Shown here piece after piece: positions 6,111 through 13,125 of a stretch of 13,436 nucleotides of DNA. A model generated the notes under the pieces. The model was not told the origin of the DNA and made no database searches. It was given only the letters and a program-made list of their open reading frames with translations. The stretch's first letter is position 1; each line of letters opens with the position of its first letter. The translations under genes and the position numbers were made by a program. Source of the DNA: Chromatiales bacterium (lineage in GTDB: Bacteria; Pseudomonadota; Gammaproteobacteria; Thiohalospirales; Thiohalospiraceae); NCBI GenBank assembly GCA_026984715.1, contig JALSRO010000229.1, positions 1-13,436 of the forward strand, written 5' to 3'.

Positions 6111-8563
6111 CCAAACCTGTGACGGTGACGGAATCATCTATCCACGGTCTCAGTTCCGAAGAGGCGGCGAAACGTCTGCAGCAGTATGGGCCCAATGCAC
6201 TGGAAGAGAAAAAGCACTCGGCAATTTTGCGCCTGCTGAGTTATTTCTGGGGGCCCATTCCCTGGATGATTGAGATAGCGGCCATCCTCTCCGCCCTGGT
6301 TCAGCACTGGGACGATTTCTGGATCATCGTCGCACTGTTGGTGTTCAATGCCGGCGTCGGATTCTGGCAGGAGTTTACCGCCGGCAACGCGGTGGAAGCG
6401 CTGAAGAAACAGCTGGCAATCAGGGCGCGGGTGTTGCGTGATGGCAACTGGCAGGAGATTGATGCCAGGCTGTTGGTCCCCGGCGATGTGTTGCGCATCC
6501 GGTTGGGGGATGTGATTCCGGCAGATGTTCATCTGGTTGCCGGAGGGTATCTGAGCGTGGATCAGTCGGCCCTTACCGGAGAGTCCCTGCCGGTAATCCG
6601 GAAGATCGGTGACAGAGCGTTTTCCGGCACGGTGGTGAAGCAGGGCGAGGTGGTCGCCGAGGTGACAGCCACCGGCATCCACACCCGCTTTGGCAAAACT
6701 GCCGGTCTGGTGCAGCAGGCAAAGACCGTTTCCCACTTCCAGAAAGCGGTGTTGATGATTGGTGACTATCTGATCTACGTCAGCCTGGCGCTGGTGGTGT
6801 TTCTGGTGCTGTTTCAGCTGCACCGCAATTCGCCGTGGCTGGAGCTGGTGCAGTTTGCCTTGATCCTGACCGTTGCCTCCATCCCGGTAGCCATGCCGGC
6901 GGTTCTCTCCATGACGATGGCTGTGGGTGCTGCAGCACTGTCCCGGCGTAAGGCCATTGTCACCCGGCTGGAGTCCATCGAGGAGATGGCCAGCATGGAT
7001 GTGCTCTGTTCCGACAAGACCGGCACACTGACTCAGAACAGATTGACACTTGGCCGAATCGAGGTGTTCAACAACAGTCATGAACAGGGGGTGCTGCTGG
7101 CGGCTGCACTTGCCTCACGAGAAGAGGATCGGGATGCTATCGATGAAGCGATACTGGAGGGGATAGCGGACAAAAAGCAGCTTCACGCGTTCAGGCAGAT
7201 TCATTTCGTTCCCTTTGACCCGGTGCACAAACGCACCGAGGCTACTGTAAATGACCATCATGGTCACACCTTTCAGGTGACCAAAGGGGCACCCCAGGTC
7301 ATCATGCGGATGTCCGCGCTGACCGAGGAGCAGCGGCATCGCGCCCAGCGGGAGGTGGATGCCCTGGCCGCTGAGGGATATCGTGCTCTGGGGGTGGCGC
7401 GCCGGGAGCAGGGTGCGAAACAGTGGCAGTTTCTTGGCATCATTTCGCTGTTCGATCCGCCGCGGGAGGATTCCGCCGAGACCATCGCGCGCGCCAAGGC
7501 TTACGGCGTGAATATGAAAATGGTTACCGGTGACAACCGCGCCATCGCCAAACAGATCGCCGCCAAGCTCGGGCTTGGCACCAACATTCTTCCCGCCAGC
7601 GCACTCTCTTTTGACAAGGATGGCCGCAGCGCCGGTGCGGACGGCGAACGGGTGGAACAGGCGGACGGTTTTGCCGAGGTATTTCCGGAACACAAGTTTG
7701 GCATCGTCAAATTGCTGCAGGCGCGCAACCATATTACCGGCATGACCGGCGACGGGGTCAATGATGCGCCAGCGCTGAAACAGGCCGATGTGGGGATTGC
7801 CGTCAGTGGTGCAACCGATGCGGCTCGGGCGGCGGCAGATCTGGTGCTGACCGCCCCCGGGCTGTCGGTAATTATCAGTGCTATCGAAGAGGCGCGGCGT
7901 ATTTTCGAGCGCATGAACGCCTATGCCATCTACCGGATCAGCGAGACCATTCGAATCATGTTTTTTGTCGTATTGACCATGGTGTTTTTCGATTTCTATC
8001 CCATCACCGCGGTCATGATTATCCTGCTGGCATTCTTCAACGATCTCCCCATCATGACCATCGCCTATGATCGAACCGGGCTGGAGAAAAACCCGGTGCG
8101 CTGGGATATGCGTCAGGTGATCACCGTGGCAACCACCATGGGGGTGGTGGGGGTGATTGGCAGCTTCGGGATGCTGCTGCTCGCCATGGACTGGCTCAAG
8201 CTCGATGTGGTGCAGATCCAGACCTATATTTTCCTGAAAATGGCCGTGGCCGGTCATCTGGTGTTGTTTGTGGCGCGTACCAAAGGATACTTCTGGCGAC
8301 GGCCCTGGCCTGCTCCCATCATGATCTGGTCGGCACTGATCACCAAACTGGCAGCGACCGTTCTGGCTGCTTACGGCTTTGGCCTTATTACCCCGATCAG
8401 CTGGCCCGAGATCGCCCTGATCTGGGGATACTCTATCGTGTCGGCACTGGTTACCGACATCGTCAAGGTACAGGTCTACCGGCACTTCCAGCTACGCGCG
8501 CCACGGCATCAAAAGTTCATCTCCCGGGTACAGCAACCTTTGCACGGATTTGGATCTCAATAA
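6107..8563 (+). CDS. P3A-type plasma-membrane H+-ATPase
   Basis: An 818-residue P-type ATPase like fungal and plant plasma-membrane proton pumps. It exports H+ at the cost of ATP through an aspartyl-phosphate. Motifs in order: actuator TGES (157-160), PVAMP in M4 (260-264), phosphorylated D303 in CSDKTGTLT, KGAPQ in the nucleotide domain (393-397), TGDN (474-477), and TGDGVNDAP (547-555). N81 in M2 and D646 in M6 occupy the positions of AHA2 Asn106 and Asp684, the proton-binding pair, which supports H+ rather than Ca2+ or Na+. Ten membrane segments can be drawn: four before the P domain (about 51-68, 72-90, 219-238, 248-276) and six after it, from about 605. It lacks the long regulatory C-terminus of plant pumps. 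The ATG at 6107 overlaps the gpmA stop (ATGA) and has TGGAGA upstream; an upstream in-frame ATG at 6089 lies inside gpmA and is less likely. Last gene of the coupled operon; no terminator is seen after it. Confidence 0.93.
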   Translation: MTKPVTVTESSIHGLSSEEAAKRLQQYGPNALEEKKHSAILRLLSYFWGPIPWMIEIAAILSALVQHWDDFWIIVALLVFNAGVGFWQEFTAGNAVEALKKQLAIRARVLRDGNWQEIDARLLVPGDVLRIRLGDVIPADVHLVAGGYLSVDQSALTGESLPVIRKIGDRAFSGTVVKQGEVVAEVTATGIHTRFGKTAGLVQQAKTVSHFQKAVLMIGDYLIYVSLALVVFLVLFQLHRNSPWLELVQFALILTVASIPVAMPAVLSMTMAVGAAALSRRKAIVTRLESIEEMASMDVLCSDKTGTLTQNRLTLGRIEVFNNSHEQGVLLAAALASREEDRDAIDEAILEGIADKKQLHAFRQIHFVPFDPVHKRTEATVNDHHGHTFQVTKGAPQVIMRMSALTEEQRHRAQREVDALAAEGYRALGVARREQGAKQWQFLGIISLFDPPREDSAETIARAKAYGVNMKMVTGDNRAIAKQIAAKLGLGTNILPASALSFDKDGRSAGADGERVEQADGFAEVFPEHKFGIVKLLQARNHITGMTGDGVNDAPALKQADVGIAVSGATDAARAAADLVLTAPGLSVIISAIEEARRIFERMNAYAIYRISETIRIMFFVVLTMVFFDFYPITAVMIILLAFFNDLPIMTIAYDRTGLEKNPVRWDMRQVITVATTMGVVGVIGSFGMLLLAMDWLKLDVVQIQTYIFLKMAVAGHLVLFVARTKGYFWRRPWPAPIMIWSALITKLAATVLAAYGFGLITPISWPEIALIWGYSIVSALVTDIVKVQVYRHFQLRAPRHQKFISRVQQPLHGFGSQ

Positions 8564-9041
8564 TCCAGATAGCGGCAGCTACCGTAGGCACGCCGCGGTC
8601 TGCCGATGATCATCATGGGGGCAGGGGCTTGAGGTTGGCATCGGCCCTTCATTCCAGGGCGCTGGACAGAATCTACGAGTGTCGCGAGTGCAGGGATGCA
8701 CTGAGTGACCTCAATGAGGGAGCGACCCTTGCCCGCGCATTACGCCTCGTTCCGGTGCCTGTCTGAAGCCCTGAATGCAACATATATTGTCGCTGGGTCA
8801 ATAACCGTTCGATTGGTTGATATCGAAGTGGGGAAACCCCATCTGTAGGTTGACAGTGGGTGTTGAGGAGATGGTTACCGCGGCGGGCGGTTTTGTCCCG
8901 GGTGCTGGGAGGCCGGGTACGAATGAGCAGAGCAGGTTGCCCGGGATTTGCCTGCCGGGGAATGGATGCAGTGGGGAGCATTCGATCGATCGCCACTGTT
9001 TCGGGTGCCATTCAGCCATTCAATAGAGGGGAGTAGCAATC
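8564..9041 (+). other. 478-bp region between the two ATPase genes
   Basis: No convincing gene. Visible items: a 10-bp palindrome GATGATCATC (8605-8614); AGTGCA-GGGA-TGCACT (8687-8702); the repeated motif at 8777-8802; TTCGAT/ATCGAA (8808-8813 with 8822-8827); and TGGGG-AAA-CCCCA (8829-8841). There is no T-rich intrinsic terminator after 8563, so read-through into the second ATPase is possible. A TTGACA at 8850-8855 has no good -10 partner. A 45-codon frame (8629-8766, TTG start) is discussed as a finding but not called as a gene. Confidence 0.5.
8777..8802 (+). repeat. second copy of a 26-bp motif found upstream of the PilZ cluster
   Basis: The bases 8777-8802 match 2805-2830 at 20 of 26 positions with no gaps, and all six differences are transitions. 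The shared core is ACATATAT, then GT, GC and GGGT at fixed spacing. The copy retains a small internal dyad (GCAACA/TGTCGC, one mismatch) but not the left arm AACCCGGC of the first copy. It lies 240 bp before the second ATPase; the first copy lies 165 bp before the PilZ gene. This suggests a shared protein-binding site for the two ATPase transcription units. Confidence 0.4.
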
Positions 9042-11801
9042 ATGCCGGAGATCGATCCTTCACTGCTTCGCACCGATCCGGATGCCGGATTGAGTATGGA
9101 GGAGGCGGCGAGACGCCAACAGCAGTTCGGTTTCAACCGGATAGAGACCAGGGAGGCGGGCTGGCTCACCAGGCTGGCCAGAAGGTTCTGGGGGCCGATT
9201 CCATGGATGATTGAGACGGCCGCGGTCCTCTCGGCATCGGTGCAGCGGTGGGAGGATTTTGTCATCATCATGATCATGCTCCTGGTCAACGCTCTGGTTG
9301 ATTTCTACCAGGAGTCCAAGGCGCTCAATGCAATTGCAGTTCTGAAGCAGAAACTTGCCCTGAAGTCACTGGTGAGACGAAACGGAAAATGGATGGAACT
9401 GCCCGCTGCGGAGCTTGTTCCTGGCGATATCATCAAGATCAAGATAGGGGATGTCATTCCCGCCGATATAAAACTTCTGGAGGGGGGAGATTTCGTTCAG
9501 GTGGATCAATCGGCCCTGACGGGTGAGTCTTTGCCAGTAGATAAAAAGGTTGGTGACGAGGCATACGCCAACAGTGTGGTCAAACAGGGTGAGATGGTTG
9601 CCATTGTCACCGCTACGGGGCTGCACACCTACTTTGGTAAAACGGTGGGTCTGGTTGCCCGCGCAGAGATGGAGGGGCGCAGCCATTTCAAGCGCATGAT
9701 CATCAAGGTGGGTAATTTTCTGATACTGGTTACCCTCGTCATGATCGCCATCATCGTATATCTGGGAATACAGCGTGGTGAGCCGTTGAGCGAGTTGCTG
9801 GTCTTCTCTCTGGTGCTGACCATATCAGCCATCCCGGTGGCCATGCCCGCGGTGTTGACGGTGACCATGGCTATCGGTGCCGTTGCCATGGCAAAAAAAC
9901 AGGCTATTGTAAGCCGCCTCGATGCCATCGAGGAGTTGGCGGGAATGGACGTACTCTGTTCGGACAAGACAGGAACGTTGACACAGAACCGTATGTCTAT
10001 TGCAGCTCCATATGTGGCAGGTGAGTTTGGCGAGGATGATCTGTTTCTCTATGCTGCGCTGGCGAGCCGGGAGGAGAACCGTGATCCTATCGAGCAGCCA
10101 ATTTTCGAAGCGGTCAACCAGCGGGGACTCCAGTCAAGGATCGGCGACTACCGATTGAAAAAGTTCGTCCCGTTCGATCCGATCAGTAAACGCAGTGAAG
10201 CCCTACTGACATCCCCTGACGGGGGGGAGTTGAGGGCCACCAAGGGGGCGCCACAGGTTATCATCGAGCTGTGTCACAATCATGCCTTCGACAGGCGGGA
10301 GGCATACGACCAAGTGGAGCGTTTCGCCGAGCGCGGGTTTCGTACCCTTGGTGTGGCGTATAGAAAGGGGGGGGAGGAGGAGTACACATTCATCGGTCTG
10401 ATTCCGCTGTTCGACCCGCCGCGAGAGGACTCCAGGAGCACCATAGCCGAGGCTCGGGCGAAAGGGGTGGAGACGAAGATGGTGACCGGAGACAATCTCG
10501 CCGTTGCCCGCTATATCGCCAGACTTCTGGACATTGGAGACAACATCGAGGATGTCCGTGAGCTCCAGGGAGAGAGTACGGAGGAGTATCTGCTGCTGGC
10601 GAAGGTCATCTCCAGCGCGTTGATGGGAACGCTCAAGGGGGAGATACCGGAAGAACAGCGGGAACGCATGGTCCGAAGCATCGTCGAGCAGGTTCGCAAG
10701 GAGTTGAACAGCGCCCTTCTTACCAAGGGCACCATCAAGAAGCATGAATCGGAGATCATCGCCCAGATCGAGGCTGCCAACGGATTCGCCCAGGTCTATC
10801 CCGAGGACAAGTATTTCATCGTGGACAAGTTGCAGAAGGCGGGACATATCGTCGGGATGACCGGAGATGGTGTCAATGATGCACCTGCATTGAAAAAGGC
10901 CGATGCGGGTATTGCTGTTGCGGGTGCGACCGATGCGGCGCGCGCGGCGGCTGATATCGTATTGGTGGAGCCGGGCCTCGATACCATCGTAGATGAGTTG
11001 AAGAGGGCGGGTCACGAGGTCAAACTGGTGAAGGAGGAGGATGGTGCAGGTAGTGCAGGGATCGGTATCTCGGTCAACGGTACCACTTACTCCCGCTGCA
11101 GGGCAGCGGATATCGTCCTTCTGACATCGGGGCTGAGGGTTATCGTCGATGCCATCAAGCTCGCGCGTGTCACTTTCGAACGCATGCAGAGTTACACCAT
11201 CTATCGTATCGCCGAGACCATCCGGATCATCATCTTCATGACACTCGCCATCGCCGTCTTTCAGTTCTATCCGGTGACGGCCCTGATGATTATCGTACTG
11301 GCCCTGCTGAATGACATTCCCATACTTGCCATTGCCTACGATAACACCAAGGTACGGGAACAGCCGGTACGCTGGGACATGCACAAGGTGCTGGTGATCT
11401 CTTCCTGGCTGGGGCTGGCCGGGGTACTCTCGTCATTCCTGCTGTTCTGGGGGGTGATGATCTATTTTCAGCTGCCGCTGGATTTCGTTCAATCGCTATT
11501 CTTCACCAAACTGGCTATCGCGGGACACGGAACCATATTCAATACCCGGGCAGACGATTGGTTTTTCAAGCCACCCTATCCTTCCCGGGTGCTGTTTGCC
11601 GCCTCATTCATCAGCGGAGCGATAGGTACGATCATTGCCGTCTATGGTTTCGGCCTGATGACCCCCATTGGCTGGAAATGGGCGCTGGGGATCTTTCTCT
11701 ATGCGCTGTTGTGGTTCCTGTTCAATGATGCGGTCAAGATGCTCGTGCTGCGCTACTACCATAACATCAAGGGTGGCGCCCTGGCGGATCACTGGCGGTA
11801 A
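9042..11801 (+). CDS. second P3A-type H+-ATPase, with a duplicated P-domain segment
   Basis: A 919-residue paralogue of the ATPase at 6107-8563 with all core motifs: TGES (160-163), PVAMP (265-269), D308 in CSDKTGTLT, KGAPQ (401-405), TGDN (482-485) and TGDGVNDAP (607-615). N83 and D758 match the proton-binding Asn/Asp pair. It is 101 residues longer for two reasons. First, about 52 extra residues, charged and probably helical, lie within about 506-575 before GFAQVYPEDK. Second, about 52 extra residues (about 650-701) repeat the end of the P domain in diverged form without the DGVND motif. Both keep the frame and membrane segments M5-M10 follow normally, so the gene looks functional. The ATG at 9042 has GAGGGGAG eight bases upstream and gives the same N-terminus as the first pump. 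It forms its own unit or follows by read-through; the stop TAA abuts the stop of the convergent gene. Confidence 0.92.
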   Translation: MPEIDPSLLRTDPDAGLSMEEAARRQQQFGFNRIETREAGWLTRLARRFWGPIPWMIETAAVLSASVQRWEDFVIIMIMLLVNALVDFYQESKALNAIAVLKQKLALKSLVRRNGKWMELPAAELVPGDIIKIKIGDVIPADIKLLEGGDFVQVDQSALTGESLPVDKKVGDEAYANSVVKQGEMVAIVTATGLHTYFGKTVGLVARAEMEGRSHFKRMIIKVGNFLILVTLVMIAIIVYLGIQRGEPLSELLVFSLVLTISAIPVAMPAVLTVTMAIGAVAMAKKQAIVSRLDAIEELAGMDVLCSDKTGTLTQNRMSIAAPYVAGEFGEDDLFLYAALASREENRDPIEQPIFEAVNQRGLQSRIGDYRLKKFVPFDPISKRSEALLTSPDGGELRATKGAPQVIIELCHNHAFDRREAYDQVERFAERGFRTLGVAYRKGGEEEYTFIGLIPLFDPPREDSRSTIAEARAKGVETKMVTGDNLAVARYIARLLDIGDNIEDVRELQGESTEEYLLLAKVISSALMGTLKGEIPEEQRERMVRSIVEQVRKELNSALLTKGTIKKHESEIIAQIEAANGFAQVYPEDKYFIVDKLQKAGHIVGMTGDGVNDAPALKKADAGIAVAGATDAARAAADIVLVEPGLDTIVDELKRAGHEVKLVKEEDGAGSAGIGISVNGTTYSRCRAADIVLLTSGLRVIVDAIKLARVTFERMQSYTIYRIAETIRIIIFMTLAIAVFQFYPVTALMIIVLALLNDIPILAIAYDNTKVREQPVRWDMHKVLVISSWLGLAGVLSSFLLFWGVMIYFQLPLDFVQSLFFTKLAIAGHGTIFNTRADDWFFKPPYPSRVLFAASFISGAIGTIIAVYGFGLMTPIGWKWALGIFLYALLWFLFNDAVKMLVLRYYHNIKGGALADHWR
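10821..11150 (+). repeat. diverged in-frame tandem duplication inside the second ATPase gene
   Basis: Repeat A (10821-10988, residues 594-649) runs from VDKLQKAGH through TGDGVND to ADIVLVEPGLDTI. Repeat B (10989-11150) starts directly after it with VDELKRAGH and ends with ADIVLLTSGLRVIVD. Shared landmarks are VD.L..AGH, AGI(A/G), AADIVL, GL and IVD. The offset is 56 residues at the start and 50 later, so copy B has a net loss of about six residues around the catalytic loop, where KEEDGAGS replaces the DGVND region. The DNA also matches near the start (GTGGACAAGTTG against GTAGATGAGTTG). The first ATPase has a single copy. Confidence 0.7.
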
Positions 11802-12332
11802 TCAGGAGCCTGCCGGGTCGCATGGCAACTCGAGGCAGTTGGAAGCCACGTGCTCGATCTCAACCTGGATCACCCGGGCCGCATTGCGGTATGCTGCATG
11901 CTTGGTGAAACGTTTGAGCTCGCCCGGCTGCTCCAGAATGGTGACTTTGCCGTTTACCTTGACGCTGATCCGGGTGTTGAAATCGACGAACAGGAGTCCG
12001 ACATAGGGGTTCTCGATAAAGTTGCCGATAATCGGGGGGCGGCCGTTCTTGCGATAGTCGGGGAAGTAGAGATACTTGTCTCCCTCCACCAGTACGAAAC
12101 CCGGGACCCCACTCTGAAAGTTGCACTGACACTGTCCGTCCCAGTTGGCCGAGGCCAGGAAGAAGAGGCTCTGGTTGGCGATGAACTCTGCGCATCCCGG
12201 CCAGAGCTGGGCCGTTTTTGCATCGTGTGAGATCACCGAGTGGTGTTCGGCTTCGGTACCTCCGTCGGTGCGGGCGGGGGTTTCGGGTGTTCGAAACTGG
12301 ATCCAGTGAAAGAATTTGGAACGATCGGGCAT
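11802..12332 (-). CDS. pyridoxamine 5'-phosphate oxidase family protein (FMN split barrel)
   Basis: A 176-residue protein of the PNPOx-like split-barrel fold, which usually binds FMN (or F420 or haem in relatives) as a dimer. Characteristic runs are AEFIANQSLFFLASAN (48-63), SGVPGFVLV (74-82), the loop LYFPDYRKNGRP (88-99) and IIGNFIENPYVGLLFVDF (101-118). A basic region KRFTKHAAYRN (140-150) follows. Its real substrate is unknown; relatives include many uncharacterised flavoproteins, and it is not the biosynthetic PdxH. The start at 12332 has only a weak ribosome site upstream, so the first 30 or so residues are less certain. The gene is convergent with the second ATPase with no base between the two stop codons. 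Confidence 0.82.
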   Translation of the reverse strand: MPDRSKFFHWIQFRTPETPARTDGGTEAEHHSVISHDAKTAQLWPGCAEFIANQSLFFLASANWDGQCQCNFQSGVPGFVLVEGDKYLYFPDYRKNGRPPIIGNFIENPYVGLLFVDFNTRISVKVNGKVTILEQPGELKRFTKHAAYRNAARVIQVEIEHVASNCLELPCDPAGS

Positions 12333-12420
12333 GTTACTACACTTGTTACCTGTCTGCGGTGGCAGTCGCTCTCTGGCCGGCTGGCCCCGTCTTGGTGCAG
12401 GTGTTTTGGTAACTGAAATC

Positions 12421-12616
12421 GGGTGGTGGTAGCGAACATGGTGGGAGAGCGCTTCAGGCTACCCCCTCTCTGGAATGGGTTGTCCCTCGTGGCCGAACGG
12501 GTGCATCCTGGCACCTATGGCTGAACCATCCTTTCGGCCTCTCGGCTTCCTGTGCCTCCCATCCCAGATCGGGAACGCCCGCTTCTGCTCTCCCACCATG
12601 TTCGCCACCATCACCC
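12421..12616. mobile_element. 196-bp MITE-like unit with 30-bp terminal inverted repeats
   Basis: Bases 12421-12450 and the reverse complement of 12587-12616 agree at 28 of 30 positions; both contain GCGAACATGGTGGGAGAGC. The inside (136 bp) has no transposase. Size and long near-perfect ends fit a miniature inverted-repeat element or a structured RNA. No clear target-site duplication is seen next to the ends, which weakens the mobile interpretation. Confidence 0.45.
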
Positions 12617-12782
12617 AGGTTCTCACGGATCTGCCCCGAACAAGAGTTTAGTCTGAACCGGGGTGGATTCCCGCGCCGGTACAAAGCACACCCACGGAGT
12701 GCCGGCTACCTGTTGTGGTTTCGCCCTTTGGCAAGCCACGTGTCAGGAACGGGGCGATATGATGCTAGCTTAGCAAAAGTGG

Positions 12783-12812
12783 CGTTGGGGGCACCCTGTC
12801 CCAACGGACAGG
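12783..12812 (+). other. two mutually exclusive hairpins
   Basis: CGTTGGG (12783-12789) can pair with CCCAACG (12800-12806). Alternatively CCTGTCC (12795-12801) pairs with GGACAGG (12806-12812) around CAAC. The two stems overlap and cannot both form, the layout of an attenuator or antiterminator switch. There is no T-tract, and the nearest plus-strand gene starts about 310 bp on. Confidence 0.3.
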
Positions 12813-12990
12813 TAGGCAAGTTCGCCCTGTTATGCATGGTTGGGGAGGAGGTCACCAGAACAGATCGTTTGCGAGGTGGCGAATGGGGTAACATATTGAT
12901 TGATTGGGATGCCTTTACGGCCCTGGGGGGATTGACAGAGGTGGGATGGAACATAACCCGTTGAATTGGCGTTGGTCTGCAGCATAAAAA

Positions 12991-13008
12991 TAATGTATAT
13001 ATACATTA
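12991..13008. promoter_or_regulatory. 18-bp perfect palindrome, candidate operator of the luxR-type gene
   Basis: TAATGTATATATACATTA reads the same on both strands. It lies about 120 bp before the luxR-type start, just past a weak promoter-like pair (TTGAAT at 12961-12966 and CATAAA at 12983-12988, 16 bases apart). Size and symmetry fit a dimeric repressor or activator site. It does not resemble the typical CTG-N-CAG lux box, so the binding protein is unknown. Confidence 0.45.
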
Positions 13009-13036
13009 ATATGCTTAAATGAATATGCTTAAATGA
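13008..13036 (+). repeat. two tandem copies of a 14-bp AT-rich unit
   Basis: The unit AATATGCTTAAATG occurs twice in direct succession (13008-13021, 13022-13035) without mismatch, followed by one more matching base. It abuts the palindrome at 12991-13008. Two sites on the same face of the helix at about 1.3 turns could bind a protein cooperatively; they could also be simple slippage. Confidence 0.5.
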
Positions 13037-13125
13037 GCTTGTTTGTTGGGGTGCATCGGGTGACATATGTCTGTGGTACCGCACATCCCGCCCTGCACAG
13101 AGAATGCAAACACAAGGGGAGTCAG

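Larger units (their letters stand above)
12333..13125. other. 793-bp gene-poor region with repeat elements and a control region
   Basis: It contains the upstream region of the PNPOx-like gene, the MITE-like unit 12421-12616, paired alternative hairpins at 12783-12812, and an AT-rich control region before the luxR-type gene. A frame of 83 codons (12713-12964, TTG start; internal ATG at 12833) ends WGNILIDWDAFTALGG and so on, and is not recognisable; another frame on the minus strand overlaps it. I do not call either as a gene. The stretch from 12421 to about 12960 may be a degraded mobile insertion. Confidence 0.45.

Noticed and set aside
6134..8485. Long minus-strand open frames (315 and 456 codons) opposite the first ATPase
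   Set aside because: They are His/Gln-rich antisense shadows of a gene with full P-type ATPase motifs.
8871..9026. Short plus-strand frame ending with CFGCH, a haem c-like CxxCH motif
   Set aside because: A single five-residue motif at the end of a low-quality frame with no signal peptide; best explained by chance.
10203..11384. 393-codon minus-strand frame opposite the second ATPase
   Set aside because: Antisense shadow; no family features, and the plus strand encodes the catalytic core.
12500..12530. sigma-54 promoter (TGGCAC at 12509 and GCTG after it)
   Set aside because: The distance between the GG and GC pairs is 8 bases instead of the required 10.
12421..12616. Retron or group II intron
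   Set aside because: Inverted ends are present but no reverse transcriptase gene and no domain V-like structure is seen.
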